From Edaphobacter flagellatus (GTDB lineage Bacteria > Acidobacteriota > Terriglobia > Terriglobales > Acidobacteriaceae), in NCBI RefSeq assembly GCF_025264665.1, contig NZ_CP073697.1, positions 2,914,001 through 2,978,000 of the forward strand: 64,000 bases of DNA, in the 5' to 3' direction. The position numbers and the translations under genes are program-made. Below, piece after piece: positions 16,044 to 24,532 of the stretch; position 1 is the stretch's first letter; every line of letters starts with the position of its first letter. Below the pieces are notes generated by a model. The model saw only the letters and a program-made list of their open reading frames with translations, made no database searches and had not been told where the DNA came from.

Positions 16044-18704
16044 GTGGTGCCAAGTTCTACACGTTACGATGCAGGGGCCCGGGAGCGGTGTGGCCAGTTT
16101 GCCGGTTGTATATCAGGCCTCGGCTTCAAACCCACCTTTGGCAAAGGCGACTGCTGGCGCACCCTGCACATAGTTTACTTCCTGATAACTATCATGCTGC
16201 TGCTTGCAAATCATCCACAGTCGATTGCGCAGGAGTTATCTAATCAGGCACCTGCCATAGCGACATCGCAAACGCTCCCTGACGAACCCGGGGCGACGGC
16301 CATAAAGGAAACTCAACGTTATCCCGAAGCGTTGATCGTGCCTCCTGCCGATGATGGCTCGACCGTGGTGATTGAGAGCTCCGGCCCGCAGACGAAGACA
16401 GGCAGCCACTACACACTCGACCGCGACGTCGTGATCACCTATAAGGACCGCCGGGTCGAGGCCGACCACATCGACTACGACTCCGAGACCGGAGAGCTCA
16501 ACGCAAATGGCCACCTGAAGATCACCGGTGGCCAGAACGATGAGATGATCTCTGCAAGCCACGGCTCGATGAATCTGAAGACGCAGACCGGGCGCTTCTT
16601 CGACGTGAAGGGATCCGTCGGCCTCAGGCCAGGGCACAGGCCCATCTACGACAACGGCCAGCCATTCCTGTTCGAGGGCAAGGTCGTCGTGAAGACCGGG
16701 CCGCAGGAGTACGACGTCTATGACGGCTCGGTAACGTCTTGCGAGCTACCGCATCCCGACTGGCAGTTGTTTGCCAGTAAGTTCAGCGTAGGCAGTGATA
16801 AAGCGACGGCCCATAACAGTATTTTCCGCGTACTCAACATTCCGCTCATCTATCTGCCTTATGTCACGCATCCGGTCGGCGGCGATCAGCGGCAGAGCGG
16901 TTTCATGATTCCCGTTGTTGGCCAGTCTTCGACCAAAGGGCTGGTCTTAGGCGAGCAGATCTATGTCGTTTTGAGCCGTAGTTCCGATATGACAGTAGGT
17001 GTGGAGTATTTCTCCAAGCGCGGCTGGTCGCAATCCGGCACCTATCGCTATCGCGGTCTGGGGCACAACTTTGCGCTTGCCCATTACAGCGGCCTGCTCG
17101 ACCGCGGATTCACGAGCGGCGGACAGCTCATCAACCAGGGCGGTGAAGATGTGGTCTTCTCCGGACGCTACGATCTGAACTCCAAAACACGCTTGGTCGC
17201 CGACCTGGAGTACCTGAGCTCGTATCCCTACCGCGAGGCCTTCACCGAAAACTTCAACCAGGCGGTTTCGAGTGACATCCTCTCCATCGCTTATGCGACG
17301 CATCAATCGAACGGCTATGTGTGGGACGTTCGCTCCGACCGCTACCAGGGGCTGAAGCGCGCCGGCACGCCCACGGTCTCCGAGCAGCAGATTCGCATCT
17401 TTCACTCTCCCGCGATTGATCTGTTTACTACGGAACACAGGTTAGGCCAGACAGGTCTTCTGTGGAGCGTGGATTCCTCGGTGACTGGTTTGAAGCGCGT
17501 TCAGCCCAATTTTTCGACCACCGGCCTCACCAACCGCTTCGACCTGCGCCCCCAGCTCTTATATCCGCTCGGAGGACGGGGTTGGTTCCTGCGCCCGGCC
17601 GTGGCTGTGCGCGAAACGATCTACAGCCGCAGCCGTATCGCTTCCAATGCTTCCCCGCCGGTCGAAAGCTCCGAGGCCGTCAACCGTGCCGACGTCGAGT
17701 TTGAGGTGGAAGGCCGGGCTCCGGTGCTGGAGAGGACCTTCTCCTCGCCGTTCGTACACAAGCTCTTCGGCGCCGACCTAAAGCACACCATCGAGCCTGC
17801 GGCGACGTATCGGTATGTGACCGGCATAGATAACTTCAAGCAGATTCTGCGTTTCGACGATACCGACGTTGTCAGCAACACAAACGAGGTGCAGTACGGA
17901 CTTACGCAGAGGCTGTTTTTGCGGCAGCCCGAAGATAAGCCCTGCGAGACTCCGGTCGATACCAACGCTAACGGCAGTGCGGCATGGACAGGGGCTGCGG
18001 CGCCGGGAATGATGGGCGGCGTCTCTGACAATGCAGCGTCCGATGCAGGCTATACTGCCGAGCCTGAGGTCTGTGGCAGCCGGGAGCTGATCAGCTGGCG
18101 CTTGTCCCAGAAATACTTTATCGATCAGCGCTTCGGCAACGCCATCGTTACGGGCAGGCGAAATATCTTCGACACCACGCTTGCATTCTCCGGTATCGCC
18201 TTTCTGACAGAGCCGAGAGCCATCTCGCCGCTCATCTCACGTCTGCGCTGGAAGACCTCGCAGCACTTTGAGGTCGGGTGGGACTTCGATGTGGATACGG
18301 GCGCGAAGAAGTTCACGTCCAACAATGTGCTGGTGAACTTCCGCGAGGGCAATATCTTCTCCGGCTTGAGCTACGCCCGGCTGAATGCACCGGGTCGTTT
18401 CAATACGGCGGGCTTCTCCTCTGCCGTCTCGGACTTCACCCAGTTGAGGGTTCTGTTGGGGTACGGCGGTCCTGCGCGGCGCGGCCTGGGCGTCGCGGCA
18501 AATGCGGGGCTCGACCTGAACAGCGGGCAGATTCAGTATGGAGCTTTGCAGACGCAGTACAACTGGAACTGCTGCGGTCTGAGCGTGGAGTACCGCAAAT
18601 ATGAGCTGGGCTCGGCGCGTAATGAGAACGCCTATCGCTTTAATTTCACCCTGGCCAATATCGGCAGTGCAGGTAATTTGCGTCGGGCCGAAAGGCTCTT
18701 CTAG
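16044..18704 (+). CDS. lptD: LptD, LPS transport/assembly outer-membrane protein
   Basis: 886 residues from GTG 16044; the exact start is uncertain because the hydrophobic signal segment (LHIVYFLITIMLLLANHPQS) begins about 45 residues in. The periplasmic OstA/LptA-like jellyroll follows (about residues 105-200, including DRDVVITYKDRRVEADHIDY), then the large barrel ending in phenylalanine. A conserved SCELPHPDW supplies C233 and an adjacent pair C843-C844 lies near the C-terminus (NWNCCGLSVEY). In E. coli LptD the adjacent C724/C725 pair forms interdomain disulfides required for function, and the layout here suggests the same. The next genes encode a CPYC thiol-disulfide lipoprotein and a SurA-like chaperone. 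Confidence 0.9.
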   Translation: MVPSSTRYDAGARERCGQFAGCISGLGFKPTFGKGDCWRTLHIVYFLITIMLLLANHPQSIAQELSNQAPAIATSQTLPDEPGATAIKETQRYPEALIVPPADDGSTVVIESSGPQTKTGSHYTLDRDVVITYKDRRVEADHIDYDSETGELNANGHLKITGGQNDEMISASHGSMNLKTQTGRFFDVKGSVGLRPGHRPIYDNGQPFLFEGKVVVKTGPQEYDVYDGSVTSCELPHPDWQLFASKFSVGSDKATAHNSIFRVLNIPLIYLPYVTHPVGGDQRQSGFMIPVVGQSSTKGLVLGEQIYVVLSRSSDMTVGVEYFSKRGWSQSGTYRYRGLGHNFALAHYSGLLDRGFTSGGQLINQGGEDVVFSGRYDLNSKTRLVADLEYLSSYPYREAFTENFNQAVSSDILSIAYATHQSNGYVWDVRSDRYQGLKRAGTPTVSEQQIRIFHSPAIDLFTTEHRLGQTGLLWSVDSSVTGLKRVQPNFSTTGLTNRFDLRPQLLYPLGGRGWFLRPAVAVRETIYSRSRIASNASPPVESSEAVNRADVEFEVEGRAPVLERTFSSPFVHKLFGADLKHTIEPAATYRYVTGIDNFKQILRFDDTDVVSNTNEVQYGLTQRLFLRQPEDKPCETPVDTNANGSAAWTGAAAPGMMGGVSDNAASDAGYTAEPEVCGSRELISWRLSQKYFIDQRFGNAIVTGRRNIFDTTLAFSGIAFLTEPRAISPLISRLRWKTSQHFEVGWDFDVDTGAKKFTSNNVLVNFREGNIFSGLSYARLNAPGRFNTAGFSSAVSDFTQLRVLLGYGGPARRGLGVAANAGLDLNSGQIQYGALQTQYNWNCCGLSVEYRKYELGSARNENAYRFNFTLANIGSAGNLRRAERLF

Positions 18705-18753
18705 GGGTGTGGGAACCCATTCTGGCGCGGACAGCGTGAGATAATGGAGTACT

Positions 18754-19752
18754 GTGTTGAATGCTGTCCGACTGTCCCGCCCCTTCCTGTTTGCCCTGAT
18801 GCTGGCCACGGCCGGCTGCCACGCCCAGCCTCCTGCCGGAGACAAGCTCTCTCCTGAGCTTGCGCGACGGGTCGAGATCCTCATCCGGTCGAAGACGAAC
18901 CTACCGCCGAGCTACGACATTGTCGTGGGACCGCGTACGCCTAGCGACGTCCCGAACTTCGATGAGATCACTGTCCTATTCTCGGCCGAGGGCAAGACGT
19001 CGAAGCCGATGACGTTTCTGTTGTCAAAGGATGGCAAGACACTGGCGCAGTTCTCGAAGTTCGATATCAGCAAAGACCCCAAGACGCTGGTGAGCGACGC
19101 AGGACGCCCAGGACGCGGTGGTCCGGCGAATGCTCCGGTGGTGATCGTTGGCTTCGACGATCTGGAGTGCCCGTACTGTGCCAAGATGCACGCCCAACTC
19201 TTTCCCGCGTTGCAGGAGCGTTACAAGGACCAGGTTCGCATCGTCTACCGCGACTTCCCGCTCAATGAGATCCATCCGTGGGCTCAGCGTGGGGCCATCG
19301 ACGCCAACTGCCTGGCAGCGCAAAGCGTTCCGGGCTACTGGAACCTCGTAGACTACATCCACGCCCATGCCGGCGAGATGGGCGGTACCGAAAAGACGCT
19401 GGCCAAGGCCAACGAGACGTTGGATAAGCTGACCCGGGAAGAGGGCACAAGGCAGAAGGTCGACGCGACGGCATTAAATCAGTGCATCGAAAAGCAGGAC
19501 GATACGGCGGTCAAGGCGTCTATCAGGGAAGGGGCCGAACTGGGGGTTGAGGCAACTCCGGCGCTCTATATCAATGGAGAAAAGCTGGAAGGCGCGCTCC
19601 CAATTGAGTATGTGTACCGTATGATCGACAGTGCGCTTATCGCGGCGGGCCAGACGCCTCCGCCGCCGGTTGCTCCGGCGGTTCCGGCGCAGCAGGCTAC
19701 GCCGGCGGCTGGTGTATCAACCCAACCGGCCAACCGTGCTGGCAGCCAGTAA
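18754..19752 (+). CDS. DsbA-like thiol-disulfide oxidoreductase lipoprotein
   Basis: 332 residues starting at GTG 18754, with GGAG 4 bases upstream. The N-terminus is a lipoprotein signal with lipobox ATAGC (C22). After a linker domain (30-120) comes a thioredoxin-fold DsbA/DsbG-type domain with active site ECPYCAKMH (C139, C142) and a cis-proline region EATPALYINGE. The C-terminal 45 residues are a Pro/Ala/Gln tail. It probably forms or isomerises disulfides in exported proteins. It starts 49 bases after lptD and 34 bases before the PPIase gene, so an operon is likely. LptD, with its CC pair, is an obvious candidate client. Confidence 0.87.
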   Translation: MLNAVRLSRPFLFALMLATAGCHAQPPAGDKLSPELARRVEILIRSKTNLPPSYDIVVGPRTPSDVPNFDEITVLFSAEGKTSKPMTFLLSKDGKTLAQFSKFDISKDPKTLVSDAGRPGRGGPANAPVVIVGFDDLECPYCAKMHAQLFPALQERYKDQVRIVYRDFPLNEIHPWAQRGAIDANCLAAQSVPGYWNLVDYIHAHAGEMGGTEKTLAKANETLDKLTREEGTRQKVDATALNQCIEKQDDTAVKASIREGAELGVEATPALYINGEKLEGALPIEYVYRMIDSALIAAGQTPPPPVAPAVPAQQATPAAGVSTQPANRAGSQ

Positions 19753-19786
19753 CAGACAAGTCCAGGTAGATCGAGGAGAGCTTCGA

Positions 19787-20881
19787 GTGAGGAATGTGTT
19801 AATCGCGAGAAATGGTTCGATGATGGTGCGCCGGTTTGGCCGCGCCTCTCGCCCTGCTGCGACGCTATTGGTGGCAGCCGCACTGGCAGGTTGCAACCAC
19901 GGGCATAACGCCGACGTGATGGCCACGGTAAACGGCAAGGCCATCATGAAAGCCGAGATGGATAAGGCCTATCAGGCACAGCTTGGTGATGCGCAGCAGC
20001 AACAGCAGCCCACCGCCGTGCAGGCCGACTCGCTGCGGCTGAATGTGCTGCGTCAGTTGATCGACGAGGAGATTGTCGAGCAGCGCGCTACGAAGATGAA
20101 CCTGACGGCGACCAATGAAGAGGTCGATGCGAAGATCGCCGAGATGAAGGCGCCATATAGCGACGAGCAGTTCAACGAAAAGCTGAAGGCGAGCAATCAC
20201 ACACTGGACGATGTTAAGCACGATATTCGCCGCTCGTTGACCTTCAACAAGCTGATCTCGAAGGAGATCGATTCGAAGATCACCGTGACCGATGCGGACG
20301 TCGCCAATTACTACAACGCACACAAGTCGGAGTTCAACCTGATCGAGAACCAGTACCACCTGGCACAGATCCAGGTGACGGCGATTCCTTCGGCCCAGCC
20401 CGGTAACCTGCAGAACTCGAAGGCTACTAACCCGGCTGAGGCGCAGAAGAAGATTCAGGCTCTGAAGAACCGCCTCGACTCGGGAGAGGACTTCGGTGCA
20501 TTGGCGATGAACTTCTCCGAGCGCCCTGAAACGGCATCGAGCGGCGGCGATATCGGTTTTGTTTCTGAGTCGCAGATGAAGGCCGATCCCGCAATCTTCA
20601 ACGCGATCGTGAAGCTCAAACCGGGCCAGGTCACGGAGATTCTTCCCCTGCTCGATGAGCAGTCCAAGAAGCCTATGGGCTATGCGATCTACAAGCTCAT
20701 CTCGCGTGAGCCGGCCGGACAGCGTGAGCTGAGCGATCCGCGCGTGCAGCAGGCCATCCGGCAGCAGCTTCGCGATGGTCGTTCGCAGCTGTTGAAGAGT
20801 GCATATCTCGAGATGCTGCGCGATCAAGCGAAGGTGGAGAACTTCTTTGCCGAGCAGATCTTCAAGAACGAAGCTCACTAA
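19787..20881 (+). CDS. SurA/PrsA-like peptidyl-prolyl isomerase lipoprotein
   Basis: 364 residues. The start is set at GTG 19787 because GAGGAGAG (19773-19780) lies 6 bases upstream; in-frame ATGs at 19820/19823 have no ribosome-binding site. The signal ends in lipobox LAGC (C36). A SurA-N-like helical chaperone region (about 45-180) precedes a parvulin-type rotamase domain (about 195-310: KNRLDSGEDFGALAMNFSE, SGGDIGFVSE, LKPGQVTEILP). The C-terminal helix completes the chaperone module. Soluble in E. coli (SurA), it is predicted to be lipid-anchored here, as in PrsA. Third member of the lptD-thiol oxidoreductase-PPIase run. Confidence 0.87.
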   Translation: MRNVLIARNGSMMVRRFGRASRPAATLLVAAALAGCNHGHNADVMATVNGKAIMKAEMDKAYQAQLGDAQQQQQPTAVQADSLRLNVLRQLIDEEIVEQRATKMNLTATNEEVDAKIAEMKAPYSDEQFNEKLKASNHTLDDVKHDIRRSLTFNKLISKEIDSKITVTDADVANYYNAHKSEFNLIENQYHLAQIQVTAIPSAQPGNLQNSKATNPAEAQKKIQALKNRLDSGEDFGALAMNFSERPETASSGGDIGFVSESQMKADPAIFNAIVKLKPGQVTEILPLLDEQSKKPMGYAIYKLISREPAGQRELSDPRVQQAIRQQLRDGRSQLLKSAYLEMLRDQAKVENFFAEQIFKNEAH

Positions 20882-20960
20882 ATCTGCCGCTAAACGCCGT
20901 CGAGTTACAGTGCGACTGGCATAGAACCGCATCGATCGAATTGTTTCAGGAGAGACGTGC

Positions 20961-21962
20961 ATGAATGCGCCTGTGCGCTTTGCGATCCTCGGTTTTGGCA
21001 ATCACGCCGTAAGACGTCTGCTGCCCGCATTCGCACGAACCTCACGCGTACAACTGACCGGCATGTGGCGGCGCGACCAGAGCACTGCGCAGAAGAACTG
21101 TGCCGAATACAATATCCCCCACTGCTTCAGCACGCCCGAGGAGCTTTGCAGCTCACCTGAAGTCGATGTCGTCTTCATCACATCGCCCGACGCCATGCAT
21201 CACCCTGACACCCTGCTCGCCATTCGCAATGGCAAAGCTGTGCTGTGCGAGAAGCCCGTCTCGATGAGTGCTGCTGAAGCGCGCGAGATGGCGGACGCAG
21301 CGAAGGGCGCAGGTGTCCTCTACGGTGTTGCACAGAACTTCCGTTACAACCGCAGCTTGGACTGGATGCGCGAGCAGATTCACGCCGGCAAGATCGGAAA
21401 ACCGCAGCTGGCTCAGTCTGAATTTTGCTACCCCGCCGATCGAGCTCCGCGGAAGTGGATCATGGACCCCACGCTTGCTGCCGGCGGCCCCATCGCCGAC
21501 GTCGGTGTGCACTGCATCGACGCTTTACGCTACGTACTTGGGGAAGATCCATTGAGCGTCAGCACGCTTGCCGTCAAAGGCCATTCTCAGGACAATGTCG
21601 AAGCCATCGCTTCGCTGCAGATGGAGATGACCGGCGAAGTGCTCGCCAATGTCACCGTCGACGCACGCGCTCCGTACCGCACTTCCATCTCGATTACCGG
21701 TAGCAATGGTGTGCTTGTCGCCGAGAACGGCTTCACTGTCGATCGGCCGGTTGAGGTCATCCTGCGCCGTGCCGGTGAGGTCGTCGAAGCAGTTACGCTG
21801 GACAACAGCGACGGCTACACGCGCATGCTTGAGAGTTTCGCCGATGCTCTACGCACCGGTTCCGCTTTCGCCGCAACCGGTGAGGATGCGGTGCGCAACA
21901 TGGCTGCGCTCGATGCTGCTTTCCGCAGCTGGCGCACCGGCGCCCGCGAGCGTGTTGCCTAG
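20961..21962 (+). CDS. Gfo/Idh/MocA-family oxidoreductase
   Basis: 333 residues; ATG 20961 follows AGGAGAG by 6 bases. The Rossmann N-terminus has FAILGFGNHAVRRLLPAF for NAD(P) binding, CEKPVSMS carries the conserved Glu-Lys-Pro, and IADVGVHCIDALRYVLGE is the C-terminal catalytic block (Asp/His). Members oxidise or reduce sugars, inositols and related compounds. No sugar genes adjoin it, so the substrate stays open. It ends 18 bases before the convergent DUF5715 gene. Confidence 0.87.
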   Translation: MNAPVRFAILGFGNHAVRRLLPAFARTSRVQLTGMWRRDQSTAQKNCAEYNIPHCFSTPEELCSSPEVDVVFITSPDAMHHPDTLLAIRNGKAVLCEKPVSMSAAEAREMADAAKGAGVLYGVAQNFRYNRSLDWMREQIHAGKIGKPQLAQSEFCYPADRAPRKWIMDPTLAAGGPIADVGVHCIDALRYVLGEDPLSVSTLAVKGHSQDNVEAIASLQMEMTGEVLANVTVDARAPYRTSISITGSNGVLVAENGFTVDRPVEVILRRAGEVVEAVTLDNSDGYTRMLESFADALRTGSAFAATGEDAVRNMAALDAAFRSWRTGARERVA

Positions 21963-21980
21963 CGTAAATCCGGCTGGCGT

Positions 21981-23114
21981 TTAGTGGATTGCAGCAGCCA
22001 GAACCGCAGTCCTGTTAGAACGCTCTGCGATCTCACGCTTCGGTGCCGCAGGCAGATACTTCTTATAGACGCTGATGTGGAAGCAAGCCTGCTGGAACTC
22101 TTCTTCGACATCGATCCGACCCTGCTGCGAAAGCGGCAGCAGGTAGCCACGCAGCCACGCGATCTCAGTCATCGAGAGCCCATGCTTGGCCAGGTCGATT
22201 GCCTGTCCCGTCAGATGCGGCGAGGCTGTCTCGCCTTCTGCAGGAGCAGCATTGCCATTGGTGCGCAGCAGCCGCTGCTGGAACTCGACCGTACGCACGG
22301 CGGAATTGACCTGCAGGGAGGTGTGGAAGCGCGCATAGTGTGCCCGCGCCAGGGTTGCCAGAAATTGTGCCGTCCACGGTCGCGTATAACGCCGATTCGC
22401 CGGAAGCCGATCGTCGACGTCAAGCGCATTGCTAACGGGAATTGGAACCAACAGCCGCTGGTTCCGCATCCGCATCAGATCGTCGTCGTCCTGTACGCGC
22501 TCCAGCCCATCGCGGTCTGCAACAACATTCTGCCGCACAAGAATCTCATGCGAGCCACGCAGCGGTGGAGGAACAATCAGGCGTCCGTGCTTGTTGTACA
22601 GAGCGGGCAGAATCACCGGAGTCGTCGCTTCCTGCTCCACGCTGTCCAGCTGCGGCTTCATTGAAGCTGCAGCGCTCTTCATCACTTCTGACTTTGTACT
22701 CTCTACATTTTCCGCCGTATTGATAGGTGCGTGCGTGCTTGTGTCACGCGCACCAGCAGCCCTCAGAAAATCATCCGAAGTCGCTTTGCGACCTTTGCTG
22801 TGCTCATTCGCACGTGCAGACTGCAACATCGGAGCGGCCTTCGATCTGTTTGTGCGAGACGAACCGTGAACGCGCTCGATCGTTGGCGGTGGAACGTCGT
22901 CCGCGACCTGATGCCGCTTCCCCTTGCGCTTGCCGTGTTTCGTCGACGCAGCACCGGGTGCAGACTTCTTGCCCTTGTGGTGCTTGACCTCAGACAGAGC
23001 AGCAGCATGATGCGCAGCGGTGCGATGCACCGTGTGCGATGCGGCCAGCAGCGTCTGTCCGGAAGACAACAGCGCAAGAGCCAGGGGGGCAGAGATGAAA
23101 GTATTCAGGCGCAT
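21981..23114 (-). CDS. Exported DUF5715 protein, probable M15-like peptidase
   Basis: 377 residues with a signal peptide (MRLNTFISAPLALALLSSG) and a His/Lys-rich, low-complexity region to about residue 180. The C-terminal 190 residues resemble DUF5715. Within it, SPHLTGQAIDLA gives H300 and D307 in the H-x(6)-D arrangement of M15/VanY-type zinc peptidases, EEEFQQACFH gives acidic residues and H346, and VNSAVRTVEFQ is the usual strand before the site. I infer a peptidoglycan D,D- or L,D-peptidase function; the DUF itself is uncharacterised. Confidence 0.7.
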   Translation of the reverse strand: MRLNTFISAPLALALLSSGQTLLAASHTVHRTAAHHAAALSEVKHHKGKKSAPGAASTKHGKRKGKRHQVADDVPPPTIERVHGSSRTNRSKAAPMLQSARANEHSKGRKATSDDFLRAAGARDTSTHAPINTAENVESTKSEVMKSAAASMKPQLDSVEQEATTPVILPALYNKHGRLIVPPPLRGSHEILVRQNVVADRDGLERVQDDDDLMRMRNQRLLVPIPVSNALDVDDRLPANRRYTRPWTAQFLATLARAHYARFHTSLQVNSAVRTVEFQQRLLRTNGNAAPAEGETASPHLTGQAIDLAKHGLSMTEIAWLRGYLLPLSQQGRIDVEEEFQQACFHISVYKKYLPAAPKREIAERSNRTAVLAAAIH

Positions 23115-23260
23115 CAGAATTTCAAGAGGCGCGGGAACACCAGAGCATCTTCTACTCTAGGCTGCACCGCAGCACAGGGTAAGTAACGAAGAGGGTTCTG
23201 TATGTACTCTTCGATTAACGGTAAGCGATTCATTATTTTCAACGCTCCCAAACACTGAAG

Positions 23261-23560
23261 ATGCGTCTAAACGCTATGAATGCGCCAGACACAGACCGGA
23301 GCGGCTGGATTCGCAAGGCAAGCGGATGGGCGTTGCTGCTGGCAGGCATTGCTGGTTGCATTCTCCCCGTCATTCCGGGCGTTCCTCTCCTGCTGGCCGG
23401 CCTGCTGATCCTGGCGCGCGATTACCGCTGGGCCAAAAGTATGCTGCACCGGGTTAAGCGATGGGGCGTCCGCGCCCGGCGCAAGGCGCGCGAAAAGCGT
23501 GCAGCTGCGACCCGCAAAATTCGTACTGGAGATGTTCGCAAGAGTGTGGAGGAGAGCTAA
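23261..23560 (+). CDS. Small membrane protein (DUF454/PGPGW-like)
   Basis: 99 residues. A hydrophobic hairpin, WALLLAGIAGCILPVIPGVP followed by LLLAGLLILA, resembles the Gly/Pro-rich core of YbaN/DUF454 or PGPGW proteins. The C-terminal 45 residues are strongly basic (Arg/Lys), probably cytosolic. ATG 23276 is an alternative start; neither has a good ribosome-binding site. Its stop overlaps that of the convergent CHAD gene by 4 bases. Function unknown. Confidence 0.6.
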   Translation: MRLNAMNAPDTDRSGWIRKASGWALLLAGIAGCILPVIPGVPLLLAGLLILARDYRWAKSMLHRVKRWGVRARRKAREKRAAATRKIRTGDVRKSVEES

Positions 23561-24372
23561 GCCGCAACGGCAGTGCTTAATCGGCGCCTGTATGCGGCAA
23601 GAGCTACGCGGCAACGGTCATCGAACGATTTTGCCAGTGGGGAGTTTTTTCTCAGCCTGTTGTGTGCAATCTCGGCCAGAATGAGCCAGTCGTGCCAGCG
23701 TCCTCCGGACTCCTGCAGTGCTTCGAACGACGCAGCCTGTTTGCGTGCCATTCTTGCGGCGCGCGGAGCATTCTCTGCCATGTAGCGCGCCAGCTTCGCC
23801 ATCTTGCGTACAGTGTGCAGGTGCTCAACATTCTCGAGGCTGCCCTCCGGAGCATTCTTCTCGAACCAGCTATCTACAAGCGTGATGAGTTGTTCGGATC
23901 CGAGGCTAAGCGAGCTCGCCGAATCCAGCATCTCCACCAGGGCTTCCAACGCCTCGGCGGTTGCGGCACCATCCCGGCGAAGAAGTTTACGCAACTTGTA
24001 CGCTGCATCCGTACGCTCCGTCTCAATGATCGTATGCAGCGTGGCTGCATCCTGCTGCAAAGCGCGCGAAGGTCGGGATGACAGTGTCTGAGCTACCAGG
24101 GCGAGCTGCACATCCCGATCGCGAACCTCGCCCGCAGCTCTACGAAGTTTTTTGATGAGCCGTTTAATCTCACTGCTTAGCCGGCCATTTTTCGGGGCGT
24201 TGGGGATCAGATCGAGCAGAGCAAGTTGCCCTTCGATGCGTCGGATCATGGTGCGTAGTCGATGCACATGCCTGGGCTTCGAGTCTCCAAGACAGACGAT
24301 GATTGCTGCCTCCAGAGCAGTCGCATACTCGCGAAGCGCACGAATGGGACGAGCCAATGTAGTCGATGCCAT
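23557..24372 (-). CDS. CHAD-domain protein
   Basis: 271 residues from ATG 24372. The whole protein is one CHAD domain: an alpha-helical bundle with conserved His and basic residues, including KPRHVHRLRTMIRRIEGQL and RDRDVQLAL in the first half and LHTVRKMAKLARYMAEN in the second half. CHAD domains bind polyphosphate and can target proteins to polyphosphate granules; many are fused or adjacent to CYTH enzymes, which is not the case here. Normal length for a stand-alone CHAD protein. Confidence 0.85.
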   Translation of the reverse strand: MASTTLARPIRALREYATALEAAIIVCLGDSKPRHVHRLRTMIRRIEGQLALLDLIPNAPKNGRLSSEIKRLIKKLRRAAGEVRDRDVQLALVAQTLSSRPSRALQQDAATLHTIIETERTDAAYKLRKLLRRDGAATAEALEALVEMLDSASSLSLGSEQLITLVDSWFEKNAPEGSLENVEHLHTVRKMAKLARYMAENAPRAARMARKQAASFEALQESGGRWHDWLILAEIAHNRLRKNSPLAKSFDDRCRVALAAYRRRLSTAVAA

Positions 24373-24532
24373 AAGCAATCAACCCGGCACTGGGGCCGGG
24401 GGAAGGTGCTTCAAACTGATAGCAGTCATTGTAGCGAATGGAGCTGGGGCGAGTAATCCTTGAGCTATATATCTTTTGATAAAGAATGGCGGTGCCAATC
24501 GAGGTCTTTCGCTGGCATACTCAATGTCAACT

